NCBI GenBank assembly: GCA_963971575.1
Contig: OZ020611.1
Span: 239,158,654-239,222,653, forward strand
Length of the DNA stretch: 64,000 bases
Origin: Liopterus haemorrhoidalis
Lineage: Eukaryota; Arthropoda; Insecta; Coleoptera; Dytiscidae
Direction: 5' to 3'
The notes below the pieces were generated by a model. The model ran no database searches, had not been told where the DNA came from, and was given only the letters and a program-made list of their open reading frames with translations. Both the position numbers and the translations under genes were made by a program. Positions 33,081 through 44,277 of this stretch are shown in pieces; within the stretch, counting starts at the first letter, position 1; each line of letters begins with the position of its first letter.

Positions 33081-33665
33081 CACTAGTTTATAGCTAACTC
33101 TCCCCATATCTGATGTGGACTATGGGCACTTTAACCTCTCTACCATGCTCCATGAATATCAGCATTTTGAGAATCACTGATCTAGGTTAACCTAATTATT
33201 CAGTTGGTTAAAAAATCTTGTATTACAAAATTTATACTTGAAATAAAAATATTGTGACGGCCTTAATAGTTTTTATTAAAGTTATCTGTAATTATTTCAA
33301 CAATAACAATTTAGCTGTCAAAGTGAAGTGCTTACATAACCTCAAATGCACTCTAATTCCTGTTATCAGTTCACTGACCTGATAATCATACGCATTACAC
33401 TCCTATATCAAGGCATTTTTTTATTACATTCACAGATAACGTTTATCAATCGTAGTACAATTTCTTATTGTGTAAAAATACTATCTATTCGAATATTATT
33501 TAATTAGTAATTGACAGTATTCTGGTTCAATATATTGATAACTATTGATAGTTAATTTTAGATATACACTTGTTAGACCAGTGATTCACAACCGAGATTT
33601 CGCGAACTTCTTAAAATACCTCAAAATGGCTGCTTATAAGACACACATCGTATATACTAAAAAAA
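33081..33665. other. Stretch without a recognisable feature
   Basis: AT-rich, no supported gene or repeat boundary. Confidence 0.4.
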
Positions 33666-34125
33666 TTGATGTGAAGTGTGAATTTTCACACATTTCAGGA
33701 TTTCGCAGGTATTTAGTGAATAATAATGATTATTTGGGATGCCAAAACAAATTTTATGTTAAAATATTTTTTTTTGTTATTTTTAATTCGAATGCTTAAT
33801 ACCATTATGTAGGTTTCTAAATATGTGCAGTATTTTTTTTATATAGCAAAGTTCAATAAGATTTTGAAAATTGCGCTTATGGCTTCCATTGGTTGTTTTA
33901 GTCATAAGCTCCGCCCTACTGATTTCGTGTATTTATAGGAATATAAATAGCAGAATATCAGTAATATATTTAGGCACTAATATGATACAGACATTATAAC
34001 ACATGACATAACATATATTTTATATATTTTATTTTTTTACTTGTATCCATGGTATTATATATAAGTTACTTGGTTGTAAGTCCAAGAGTATTCAATTTCA
34101 ACAATTTCCACTGGTTATTAATTAA

Positions 34126-34793
34126 TACAATGTTCCATTACTCGACGAAAGTAACCGCGGTTGAAGTTTCCCGTTCCGAAAGTGTACGACATTAACCTTT
34201 TCAGGAAAATTGTTAGGTTTCGGAACGCGGTTACTGAAAATTTTGGTTACTTTTTTGTAACCAAACTAACCGTGGAAATATCGCGGTTAGTGTGGTTATT
34301 TCCTCCCACTACAAACTTCAGATCTAATGTAAACTACAAAAGGCGGGAATTTCAAAACAATTACAATAAGGCGAGAGTTAAGTGGAGGGAATTAATCGTT
34401 TCTTTGTAGTGCAAGTAGTAAATTATAATATTATTTTACTATAGTCTACAATTAAAACAGTAAGAATGAGTGTAAGTAACTGATTTTTAGTAATATTGAT
34501 CGATGTCGTGAAAAATAATTTTGGGAAAAATCATATATGTTCTTATATAATGTGCCATTGTGAACAAGTACTAATAAAACAAATATTTTTATTAATAAGT
34601 TTGTAAGAGAATATCTATAACCTATAACGTCCATAAAATGACAGTTCAATTGTCTGTTTTATCAACTGTGATGTGTGACTACCGTTCCGTAACTAAAACG
34701 CGTTTTCAGGTAACCACTGGGTAACCACAACTTACCACGACTTTACCGCAACCGCGACCGCGGTAGTTAGGTGTGCAGTTACGGAACATTGTA
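34126..34793. mobile_element. TAA-flanked MITE (TACAATGTTCC ends), likely Harbinger-type
   Basis: TACAATGTTCCATTAC at left and, inverted, TACAATGTTCCGTAAC at right. TAA directly next to both (34123-34125, 34794-34796). The empty target CTGGTTATTAAATTTACGC is present in at least five other family A copies. The ends are rich in GGTTA/CCGCGGTT words. Frames inside are unsupported. Confidence 0.82.
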
Positions 34794-34914
34794 TAAATTT
34801 ACGCTTTTAAAAATTAAATGCAATATTTGCCCAAATATAACTAGAATTTTGAAAAAAACAATTTAAACAAAATAAAAATGCAAAAAAAAACAGAAAAAAT
34901 GAAATTGCCTCGAG

Positions 34915-34985
34915 GCCGGATTGAACTTGAGTTTGCAAATTAGAAGGCCAGTATTCTAAGCATTACACCATCGAAGCGCTCTGTT
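34915..34985 (-). other. tRNA-like module in family A copy 9
   Basis: On the minus strand TCGATGGTGTAATGCTTAGA (A-box-like) is followed by TCAAGTTCAATCCGG (B-box-like). The sequence differs from all other modules. Confidence 0.5.
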
Positions 34986-35178
34986 TACTATACTACATAA
35001 TATCATTAAATATTTTACATGGTCAAGCGAAAAACACAAAAAATGCGTTATTTTCCGAAAACATAATCTGATCAAAAATTCCTGTTGTACTATTTCGGTT
35101 CACACAAATGTACATTACTTAGAATTTTTTCAGATTTTTAGTTTAAACCATCTGGGCTACAGGGTATGGGACAATTTT

Positions 35179-35966
35179 TTTTCCCTAGGATCTACTCTCT
35201 AGTGATGACGATCTTGTTTTTCTTTTTTTTTTTTATTTCTCATGAAGGCGCCATTTGTTTTCGACATGTTGAATCCGAAACAACACCGCATAGAGGACAG
35301 GACTGTGTGCATGTGACTGTCGATAAGTTACAGAATCCCCTGTTCCGTTAATATTAGGTATGTGTAATCTACTTCGCAATCTTCTAATGCTTTGTAAATT
35401 GAAAAATGTTAAATTCCGTAACCAGTCCACAAATTTTCTTACATTGATGTCATATTCTTTTATCAACTTCTAAGAAATTTTATTACTCCTATTTTATTTT
35501 CGTACATCATCCTGTGACATAATTCTCTTTATCAAACCGGAAGAATGTCGTACTTTGGCAACTATAATACAGCGTTTATTACTTTCTTATTAGCTGACAT
35601 AAATTCAATCTGTCAGTGAATCGATGGCAGCTGTTACTTGAATGTGATGAAAAACACATTAATACGGTCCTGTGTGAGGGACAGATTGGCCAACAGCACT
35701 GTGGGGTGTGGGGGTGTTTAGGGATGGACACTGAACGAGTTTGAACCCGATGGTGACAGCTACCTGTGTCACTGGCAGATATTTGCGTAAACAACCCTTC
35801 AACTGACAACCAACGAAAACAGTAGCGTACTGGAAGCACAGTTTGGGCAAGATTATAAAAATAGATAGAATTAGATCAAAGAGCGATTCTGAAAGTATGG
35901 GTCATGAACTAAGGACAATACTGACACTTTTTCATGGGTCCACGAGACTGAAAGATGTAGTATACC
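35179..35966. other. Stretch without a recognisable feature
   Basis: Frames of 60-90 codons occur on both strands but none carries a motif I recognise. Confidence 0.4.
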
Positions 35967-36088
35967 TAGGGATATGCGATACTGAGAAAGTATCAATATT
36001 TAGGTATCGATAATATCGAATAAAAATTATCAATACCGGTACCGTATCGAAAAAAAATATCGATATTTTCAAGTATCAAAAAGAAAAA

Positions 36089-36747
36089 TCAGCTGTGGCC
36101 ACCACAGGCCCGACCGCCATTATAAAGTACTTATATAAAATAAATTCTAGCAGCAGAGTAGAAATAACTTGGCCTAATATTGTCTAATAGAGATATTATT
36201 TATCATGACCATGGAAACATTACATATAAGTATGAAAAAATTGAGACTTCGAAAAATTTTGCAAAAATTATTCGAAATTTTTCGTTATCAAAAAACGTCT
36301 CAAATAAAATTTATTAATTATTGCTTTTATAGCAATTTTTGTTCAATAAATTTTTTCTAAATATTTTTCTGTTGTGAAATATTCACAAAAATCTTAAAAT
36401 CGACACGAGTAAACTCCCATTTTTAGTCAACCGATTTTTACCAAACATTGATCAACTCGTGCCATTGATGGCAGAAGCTTAAATATGAAGTTTCATAAAA
36501 ATCCTTTCATCCGAATTTGCTCTGCACGTGTACATACACAGACAGACGGACAGACAGACAGACAGACAGACGGACAGACAGACGGACGGACAGACAGACA
36601 GACGGACGGACAGACAGACCGACAGACACCATGCTAAAAATAGTCAAAACGTTATGTAGGGACCTCAATTCGTGGAGATCCATCGAAATCTCGAAATGTC
36701 AAAATCGGTATGATTACAATACCTCCCTTATATATTTTGGCGGTCGG
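36089..36747 (-). repeat. Family B Helentron/DINE-like element, copy 3
   Basis: TCAGCTGTGGCCACCACAGG at the start, a long GACA/GACG run at about 36538-36628, and the closing GGCGGTCGG followed by TAAAAA. Closest to copy 1. Confidence 0.8.
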
Positions 36748-36885
36748 TAAAAAGTAAAACATTCAAAATTTTCAAAACTAAACAAAAAATATATAAGTTC
36801 ATAACATTTATAAAAAAAACACCAGAAAAAAATAAAAAATATTTTATAATGCATAAATATTGTTAAATAAGAACAAAATGTTTAT

Positions 36886-37392
36886 TTAATTTTAATGAGA
36901 CGGTTGGGACTTTATATTACTCACAAGTTTGTCAATGTTCGGGGAAACAACTGATGTAGCAACATGCAACGTATTTTGTAGGTGCGAATCAGTTATTCGC
37001 GTCCTTGTTTTTGATTTAACAAACTTAATCCTAGAAAATGACTGCTCACATTTGTAAGTGCTTCCAAAGAGCGAAATTCTCTTCTGAGCAAAAGCTGTGA
37101 ATTTCGAAAATTCAACTAGGATTTATTATTAACTCAATTAGTGAAATATCCTTCATTTTTTACTTTAAATCTGAGTTCTCCTGTAGCTCAAGTTGTTCCA
37201 TTTGCAGAAAAAGTGGCGCTTGTTCCACATCAACATCAACCGTTTAACTGCATTTGATCTCTGAAAACAAAGGCCAGATTCAATGTTTAAGATAGAATTA
37301 AACACTCCACTCTTCTTCATTGCAAGCACCGATAAAACTCCTTGGTTTACTTTGGTTAAATAGGTCCACACTTTCCTTCCTGGTGGTGACAT
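36886..37392 (-). pseudogene. hAT transposase, internally deleted (BED-finger start and C-terminal dimerisation part)
   Basis: The frame from 37392 starts MSPPGRKVWTYLTKVNQG, like the opening of a BED zinc finger (..S.VW.YF.K..). A separate downstream frame (about 37112 to 36886) reads KRISLFGSTYKCEQSFSRIK, then TRTRITDSHLQN...PNIDKLV. This is the C-terminal hAT motif (S.FGSTY.CE..FS..K..K...R..LTD.HL) of ZBED/GTF2IRD2-like transposases. The central catalytic region is gone, so the element is a deletion derivative. The C-terminal identification is the stronger of the two. Confidence 0.7.
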
Positions 37393-37809
37393 TTTTAATT
37401 AAAATATAAAAATAACCAATAACATTTCATAACCTCAAACGTAGAGAAAAAAGGCGCCAAATGCCAGCAACTTCTAAACCGTTCAACGCATGTTTCTTGG
37501 CGTACTATGTCCTGCGCCATTCCGAATGCGTGCCTCGCGCTACCAGTTTTTACAAGAGTACAATAATTAGAAGTGTTTCTTATTGAACAAAAATGAATCA
37601 CAGAAATATTTATGGGTATGAATAAAAATTTTACGATATTGTTTTAACAAAATAAAATAAATAAATAAAAGAAACGATACGATACTGGGTCAAATGTACT
37701 GATATTAATAAAGTATCGGAAAATTAGTATCGATACTAAAATCGCGATATCGGATAAAAAATGAAAAATATCGATACTGGTATCGTATCAATAGTATTGG
37801 AATATCCCA

Positions 37810-38498
37810 CTTTATGAGTATTGGATTGTAGCAACTCATCGGTACTACGTAAAAAATAAATAGCTGGAGCGCTTGTTGTTATTGTTATTATTATTATTTT
37901 GCTACCCTATGCACTGCTATTACGTACCCCACTATGATAATTTAATCCCTACGCCACAGATTTCTATAGCCCGCCCAATCAGGTTTGCTAGCACGTGCCT
38001 AAAAGGGATAGATTTTATTCACTTTTGCCAACAAAAATGTGTTTTTGTCAAGTAAATACCAGTTATTTACCCTAACTTTCTATTACAATGCTTCTCAATT
38101 TACATTTTTTTCTATACTCCTTATTCAAAAGGTCTTTATTGATACATGAAAATTAATTTTGAGTTCTAAGGTGAGTCAACATGAGATTTTAATTATATCT
38201 TTGCCGAAAGTGAATCGGTAATTTGAGTGGTTTTACTAAAATTTGGAACAGATGTATACAATGGAGTAAAGAATTAGAGACAAGCTTTTACAAAAATGAT
38301 TAGTTACTGGATATGACGCTAGAGAGTATGTCATTTTTTTTTATTAGATTTTGATTATAAAACAAATATTTGGGTTTTTGAATAATTGAATCAGGCAATT
38401 TAGTTAAGTTTTTATTGATTATATTTTGATATGTTGGATTTGTGAAAGTCTAATAATACAGAGTGGTTGAAGTTACATTGTTTAATGCACAATTATTT
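37810..38498. other. Stretch without a recognisable feature
   Basis: AT-rich, with a short (TTATT)n-like patch at about 37873-37900. Confidence 0.4.
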
Positions 38499-38683
38499 GG
38501 GGTTTTCTAGGTATGATCACCAAAAAACCTTTATAACGTCATTCATGTGTCTGTCTGTCTGTACGATAGAAATTATAGCCAAACGGCTGAACATAGGATG
38601 TTGAAATTTGGCATGCTTGTAGATTTCTTTGACCCACATATAGAAAAAATATAGGAAGTTCTCAATACATCACGAAATATATA

Positions 38684-39620
38684 CAAGGTGTCTCAAAAGA
38701 AATTTTATATTTATTTAGCTTACTGCGTGAACGCAACGTATCCGAGGGGCGCGGGGGTTATGTCAATCGGTAGCCTGGCTCTTGGGAATTTAGTCGCTAT
38801 GGAGCGTTTCTCGGGAGCAGACCGCGCGTTATGCGTGCGAGAGTTTTACAAAAACGGTGATTTGGCGACTGTAGCGCGTAGAAAATTCTGCAGTATTCGA
38901 GGTTTTCGCCACTTAAATGATGCGCCAAGCATTCCTCTCATTCGACATTGGGTTAAAAAGTTTGAAGAGACTGGTACAACACTGGATAAATCAAAATCCG
39001 GTCGACCTAGGTCATCAAGAACGGTAGAAAACGTGGAGAATGTTAATCAGTCTGTTCGTGACGAGATGAATTCACTGCAGTTACAGTGAATTCAGAGCGT
39101 TATGTGGAGATGTTAGACAACTTCTTGGTACCTGAACTGCAAAACTTTCCTGGCTATAACCAAAGAACATGGTTCCAACAGGACGGAGCAACTTCACACA
39201 CGTCCAATATGTCTCTGCCACGTGTTCGTGAAATTTTCTCAGGCAAATTGATCTCCCGGAGAGGTGACATAAATTGGCCTCCACGCAGTCCAGATTTAAC
39301 CCCTATGGACTTTTTCCTGTGGGGTTATCTTAAATCTAAAGTTTACGCCAATAAACCGACTTCACTGGCGCATTTGAAAGAAAATATCCGTCACGAAATG
39401 GCAGCCATCCCTGAGTCCACCTGCCGAGACGTCATAAGTAATTTTACTGTTCGATTAAATGAGTGCCGGGAACGCGAGGGTCTACATTTAGACGATATTA
39501 TTTTTAAGAAATAAATCCCCAAAAAGTGTATTTTAATAATTAATAAACATTTTTTCTATATACGGCTTACTTTTTTTTTAATCGATCTACTAAATATAAA
39601 ATTTCTTTTGAGACACTTTG
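38684..39620 (+). mobile_element. Tc1/mariner-superfamily element, internally deleted
   Basis: 937 bp. TIRs of about 31 bp with one mismatch (CAAGGTGTCTCAAAAGAAAT at left against CAAAGTGTCTCAAAAGAAAT at right). TA at 38682-38683 and 39621-39622. Holds a transposase with its middle missing. Confidence 0.92.
38799..39514 (+). pseudogene. IS630/Tc1-mariner transposase lacking its central part
   Basis: Likely start MERFSGADRALCVREFYKNG at 38799, with the N-terminal helix-turn-helix of the DUF4817-containing group, then IRHWVKKFEETGT...SKSGRPRSSRTVENVENVN. At about 39069-39090 the frame breaks and jumps to VTVNSERYVEMLDNFLVPEL, losing roughly 110-120 residues that include the first catalytic Asp. 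The second (WFQQDGATSHTS) and third (SPDLTPMDFFLWGYLKSKVY) catalytic Asp motifs and the normal C terminus (HLDDIIFKK) remain. GAATTCA occurs on both sides of the junction, which fits a microhomology deletion. Apart from the deletion the sequence is clean and the TIRs are good, so it may be mobilisable in trans. Confidence 0.9.
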
Positions 39621-39960
39621 TATAAACAAATATCTATTTAATGAAAAAATAAATGTTTTTAAAATTTTGAGTGGGGTATCAAGGGAAACCTCTTAATGCG
39701 TGGATAAACATGCAAATATATATATTTTTTTAAATAGATTTTTTATGGGATTTCGCTAAAAATATGTCAAAATATTTTTGCGTCCACGCGATTTCCCATG
39801 GACGTTAATCTAAAAATATGAAAAAAATCTCAATAATGTACATTGACTGAAAGTGGATTTATTGATCAGATCAGTTTTTAGGGAAACATTTTTTGAGTGT
39901 TTAACGTGTTTTTTGTACTGGATGTATTAAAAAACTGGGTGGTATTAAAAACCTAGATTG

Positions 39961-40165
39961 AGGAACGGAAAGTAGTTTTTTTGAAATAATATATTGTGCA
40001 ACTAGCGCGGAATATGTATTCTGCGCGTGTTGCTCACTATGCTTTTCCTCCGATTACCATTTTTCAATAAATAAATAATAAAGAAAATGCAATATAAATA
40101 TAGTTAATGGCTGATTAATGCGCGCGCAGCCAGTAGTGGAATGAAAATGGGAAGCCAGTACAACT
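39961..40165. other. Stretch without a recognisable feature
   Basis: Short AT-rich spacer; nothing supported. Confidence 0.4.
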
Positions 40166-40262
40166 CGGAAACTGCACATGCGCATTGCTGCGAATTTATT
40201 CTTTCCCGCACAACGCACATGCGCATTGGGGCGCATTTATCATTCCCGCCTGCGCGCGTTTT
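40166..40262. promoter_or_regulatory. Two tandem ~41-bp units with CACATGCGCATTG
   Basis: CACATGCGCATTG, GCG, ATTTAT and TTCCCGC occur twice in the same order. ATGCGCAT resembles the core of NRF-1-type sites, and the patch is CpG-rich. Regulatory function is only a guess. Confidence 0.3.
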
Positions 40263-40400
40263 AGGGTAACATGCATTTTGGAAGTGAGGACCTTTTTTTT
40301 TGTCAACACTTCTGTTTTGAATGTAAGGACCTTTTTGTTTAAGGTCTACAGTTTCTATTTTGTAAATCAGGACTTTTTTTAGGTCATCATTTTGGATCGT
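40263..40400 (+). repeat. Degenerate units of the GGACCTTTTTT motif
   Basis: Three to four units of the form GGAAGTGAGGACCTTTTTTT / AATGTAAGGACCTTTTTG / AATCAGGACTTTTTTTAGGT. Related to the array at 48480-49430 and to the inside of family E. Confidence 0.55.
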
Positions 40401-41773
40401 GAAAAGCTTTCGGTTAGCATCGAGTAATTTTCCGATCTTCCTCTATAAAACAGTTTTATCTTTCAGCCCCCCCCCAATTGATGCGCGCCTTGTCCCGCAC
40501 CCGTTAACACAAAAGGATTAAACTAAAAATCTGAATACAAACAAAAACGCAGAATGTTCCAGAAGATAAAACTTATTAACACTTAAAACATTATACTAGT
40601 ATACGGAATACTAACAATAATTTTTGCCCGGAGGCACAAACTGTCAGTATCTTGTCTGGATAAGACTTACAACACTCGTTACCAAGTAAACTCGGTTATA
40701 TTGTTACAATGTTCCATATTTTTCTGGAGGCTTCTAGATTATTCCATGTTTTCCATGGATATAAAATTTTTTTCTCGAATATTGCACGGAATTCCACCAT
40801 AGGCGTCCATGAGGGAAATCAACATATTTTACAATACGAAAGAAATTTTTGATCAGATTGCATTTTTGGAAGATATTTCAGTTTTTGACAAAACTATTTA
40901 TTTTTTTAATTCATGACTAAATTATGGCTAGTAATGTTATGGATTTTTGTATTTGATTGTCTTCTTTTGAAATTAAAAATATAATAAAAAAATTTCAAGA
41001 GCTGAGTATTGAGTTCCGGTGTGTCCACGCGCTCCACCCACTGTATATGTCATGGTCCAACCTGTTGTTTGAATTATTTTAGTTTTTTGTTTTGAAGGTA
41101 TCCAAGAGGAATAAATCATTTATAGTAGTGAAATACTTATAAAACAAATAACACATTGTTAATAGTGAGAAATACGTGTCCGAATTAAACATCCTGTAGG
41201 CACGCCCTCAGGGGACCTCACGGACTTGAGGTCCTCCCCCTCAAAAAATTTTTAGGTGACACATTTGTCTTGTAATTGAACGTGAGCCCGTTTTCCAAAA
41301 TGTTGGATTCTGAAAACATTAAGAATTTTTTTTTGGATTTAGTGCTTCCCTAAAAATGTTCTGGATGTGCGCCTTACATCCTGTATACACTGTTGTGGAC
41401 CATTTATTCTTATTTAATGTAAAGTAATTAAAATATGGCATCAGATTTAAAAGTTTGTTCTTTGTTTGTGCCGTTATCACGTCTTGTAAGCTATTTAAAT
41501 CTTACGACACACGAGATAATGTTAATAAACAACTGTGAAACAAGGATATACGATTCTCTAAGGATTACCAGCTCAGATTAGCGCTTAATAGATTATGTAG
41601 ACTACGTCGAGACTACAACAACTAAATATTCATCCAGTGAAAAACACGAATTGAAAAAATAATGAAAATAAAACGAAGTAATGATATTAACCGACATTTT
41701 TTAAAAACGGAAATGAAAATATGGATTTATTTTTTTTTTTTTTTGTTCAAGAACGAAACCTTAATTCATACCT
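40401..41773. other. Stretch with decayed repeat pieces
   Basis: A family C fragment in GTCT orientation is at about 40820-41000 (AAATTTTTGATCAGATTGCA). An inverted piece of repeat D is at about 41110-41195. The rest is unassigned. Confidence 0.4.
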
Positions 41774-42004
41774 TTAACCCCTGAATGGCCAAGCTATTAA
41801 GAAAAAATATTTTTCACAAAACTTGTAATGCAAATTAATTAAAACAACAACTTGGACAATTATTGCATTTTGAAAAAATATATATGCTTAACTCTACAGG
41901 AATATAAGGATGCGTATACCCACCCTTGGCTAATAACAATATCAAATATAAGTAAACATGTAATAAGCAAATTATTTTATTTATGAATGAAATATGAACT
42001 TATT

Positions 42005-42293
42005 TGGAATGAAACATTTCAAAACACTCTGGGCACAGATGTACTTTACATTTTACACATAAATAAATGTTGCTCTTACACAAACTGCATTTTTTTTACA
42101 TTCGTTTCATGCCTCTTATTAGATGACCAATATTATCAAATCTGATGACATCTGATAAACTGTTTATTGAAGGGCGCCCATAGTTTGAATTTGTTGCTTC
42201 TCTATCAATATCTGCATTACTCTGATACTTCATAAGAGCAACTGCTAGTCGTGACCAATTAAGAAATTTTACAATCATTTGACAACTGTACAA
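42005..42293 (-). pseudogene. C-terminal part of a piggyBac transposase with zinc finger
   Basis: From 42293: WSRLAVALMKYQSNADIDRE, then GRPSINSLSDVIRFDNIGHL. An in-frame TAA follows RM, after which the same frame gives KKCSLCKSNIYLCVKCKVHL then CPECFEMFHSK and stop. A (I)RFD.IGH..... motif followed by a CxxC...CxxC...CxxCF..FH finger is the standard end of piggyBac transposases. The catalytic domain is missing. The second copy (54866-55618) has the same stop position, so the stop predates both or an open version uses another frame. Confidence 0.85.
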
Positions 42294-42387
42294 CTAATTT
42301 TTATTTTCACCTTACTTATTCTGTAAATACATATACTGAAATATGAAAGAACACACAGTAGAAATGAACAATAGGTTAGATGGCTAA

Positions 42388-42860
42388 AGCCTGGAACAGA
42401 ATGCACAGCGTGCTACGCCGTCAGCGCGGCGTCATTTGCGACAGCGTTGCGTTAACGCCGTTGAGAATTTTCGCCTGCACACAATGCAATAATTTTTAAC
42501 GCCGTCAAGTGTCACTTGACAACCTGTATCTGTGTTTATACATGCGCTTTCTTTTATTAAAAGTATAATGGATGATGAAGACTTGTGTGTGATGTTATTT
42601 ATGTTGTATGCAAGTTATTTATACATACAAACACTTTATTATTCAGTAAAAACTGAGGTTAGGTGTTCTGCGTCAACGTTCAACGGCGTCAAAAGTTGGA
42701 AGTTGACGAACATTCAGTATCAACGGCGGTCGAACGTCGTAGGACGTTGTCCATTCTGTGCACTTGCGTACGACAGTTTGGGTTTAACTTTCTCCTGACA
42801 GATAGCGCCGTACGAACGGCGTCAACGCGCCGTCAAACTCGTTGCATTCTGTTTCCCACT
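42388..42860. mobile_element. PIF/Harbinger-type MITE inside the piggyBac element
   Basis: 473 bp. Ends AGCCTGGAACAGAATGCA and, inverted, AGTGGGAAACAGAATGCA. TSD TAA at 42385-42387 and 42861-42863. The empty site (GGCTAAGACAAGATGAGAC on this strand) is seen in the piggyBac copy at about 55295. Both ends are crowded with ACGGCG/CGCCGT words, giving very CpG-rich arms. Confidence 0.9.
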
Positions 42861-43315
42861 TAAGACAGGATGAGACTTGTCGATGATGAATCACGCCTGT
42901 ACATTTCACTGATTTGGCCAAAGATGCGTATACGCACCCCATAAATTTGAATGATGTACACAGCAATATGTCAGATAAAATTTATATTTTTTCAAAATAG
43001 GATAATTCATAACAATGTTCTCATACGGTTCAATGTGTTCATATATATATTATATTATATTATATTATATTATATTATATTACCAACAAGTGTATAGAAA
43101 ATGCCTGCTTTTATAAATCAGTAAAATCTTCAAAAATGACCAATTTCAAAATATTGAAAAAAATATACTCTTTAAATAAACTGCGAAATAAAATATTCAC
43201 GAAGATACCAACCTTGTAAAATAATTATGCAATAAAAATAAAACAATTGCTTTCCTTAGAAAAAATAATTTCTAAAAGGTTGCGTATACGAACCTTTGGC
43301 CATTAATGGGTTAAT

Positions 43316-43665
43316 ACCGGTTTTAGGCGGTTTTGAACTTAATGTTCGTCAGATTACAGTCAATAGTTTAATACAGTGTTTTAGAACCGGTAAGTGTCGA
43401 CCCGGTTGTAAGGGTGTAGCAAAATTTATGGTTTATAATTCGTTTAGACTTCACCTGAAATTGTAATTTTTTTTTTGTTAAAAAGTTATCGTTAGTTTTC
43501 ATAGAAGCAGATAATAGATACATATAAGTATTTAAATGTTATTTGCAAGTTGCTTCTATGAAATCTAACTATTACTTTCCAAACTAACTATAAATAAATC
43601 TAAATAAAAACAAAATTGAAAACTTCAGTTTAAAAGATTCTTCATCGCTCATGCATTACAATGTT
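43316..43665. other. Stretch without a recognisable feature
   Basis: AT-rich; nothing supported. Confidence 0.4.
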
Positions 43666-43771
43666 CAGTCTCTTCCGGAGCCAGTCTCTTCTGGAGCCAG
43701 TCTCTTCCGGAGCCAATCTCTTCCGGAACCAATCTGTTCCGGAACCATTCTCTTCCGGAGCCAATCTCTTC
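43666..43771 (+). repeat. 16-bp tandem repeat (CAGTCTCTTCCGGAGC)n
   Basis: Six and a half units with scattered changes (CAATCTGTTCCGGAAC and similar). The frames across it are repeat products. Confidence 0.9.
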
Positions 43772-43859
43772 ATCGTTATCGCACTCTTTTAGGCCTATAT
43801 AGCGCCTACTTTGGATTTTGCAAGTGGGCATTCTTTGCAGATTTTATCCAGCCCGGAAG

Positions 43860-44010
43860 ATATTTTCAATTCTACCCTTATATCTTCATTGCGAATAATG
43901 TTTCTTCTCGGGAATTCTTTCTCGAGAATTTCTCGAGAAAAAGTTATAATTCTCATTTTTCATTTCTCGAGATATGTAAAATTTTCTCGACACAACGTTA
44001 AACGCATTGT
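43860..44010. repeat. TTCTCGAGAA-motif cluster
   Basis: TCTCGAGAATTTCTCGAGAA and single CTCGAGA words. Similar TTTTCGAGAAATCTCGA at 45297-45318 on the far side of the pogo element suggests subterminal repeats of a hAT-like element into which the pogo inserted. Ends are not resolved. Confidence 0.4.
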
Positions 44011-44277
44011 ACTTTTAAAAAACTATTTAAAAAAAATATAATGTTTAGTGAGTCACTGATTATAATTTAATTTTGATAAAATTTGTCTTTTGTCTCCCGC
44101 AACGCAACTGTGGTAACAGATAAGAAGCTATTTATAATATTTAGCTAATTAGCATTTATTGTTACAATATTTTATTTTAATTTAGTGTGATATTTATTAT
44201 AATCAATTACATTTTATTTTTTGTTCAGTTTAAAACTGTTATGTAAAAGACTACCTACAAGTTAAATAAAATAATTA

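Larger units (their letters stand above)
33666..35178 (-). repeat. Family A element, copy 9, split by a MITE and truncated
   Basis: Hairpin end at 33666 (TTGATGTGAAGTG), core, tRNA-like module at 34915-34985, then loss of sequence just after CTACAGGGTATGGGAC. The (ACAG)n end is missing. A 668-bp TIR element is inserted at 34126-34793. Confidence 0.75.
35967..37809 (-). mobile_element. Decayed hAT element with TATCGATA motifs, holding a family B copy
   Basis: Outer ends TAGGGATATGCGATACTG and, inverted, TGGGATATTCCAATAC. Dense ATATCGATA/GTATCGATACT words occur in the first and last ~120 bp. No clean TSD remains. Transposase pieces lie on the minus strand. Family B copy 3 is at 36089-36747. 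Confidence 0.65.
38499..39960 (+). repeat. Family C repeat split by a Tc1/mariner element
   Basis: 38499-38683 (GGGGTTTTCTAGGTATGATC, GTCTGTCTGTCTGTACG, GGCATGCTTGTAG) and 39621-39960 (GTGGGGTATCAAGGGAAACC, GATCAGATCAG) are the two halves of one family C copy. Confidence 0.55.
41778..43311 (-). mobile_element. piggyBac element, internally deleted, holding a Harbinger MITE
   Basis: TTAA at 41774-41777 and 43312-43315. TIRs CCCCTGAATGGCCAA and, inverted, CCCATTAATGGCCAAAGG. TGCGTATACGCA-type palindromes sit near both ends and at 42926-42937. The C-terminal transposase part is on the minus strand. The TAA-flanked MITE 42388-42860 is nested. 43045-43082 is a (TATTA)n microsatellite. Confidence 0.9.

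Noticed and set aside
35233..35850. Overlapping 60-86-codon minus-strand frames
   Set aside because: No recognisable family, no splice-bounded pattern, ordinary AT-rich codon use.
43651..44001. 116-codon frame with SLPEPVSSGASLF text
   Set aside because: Begins in the 16-bp tandem repeat and continues into TCTCGAGA-rich sequence; no conserved motif.
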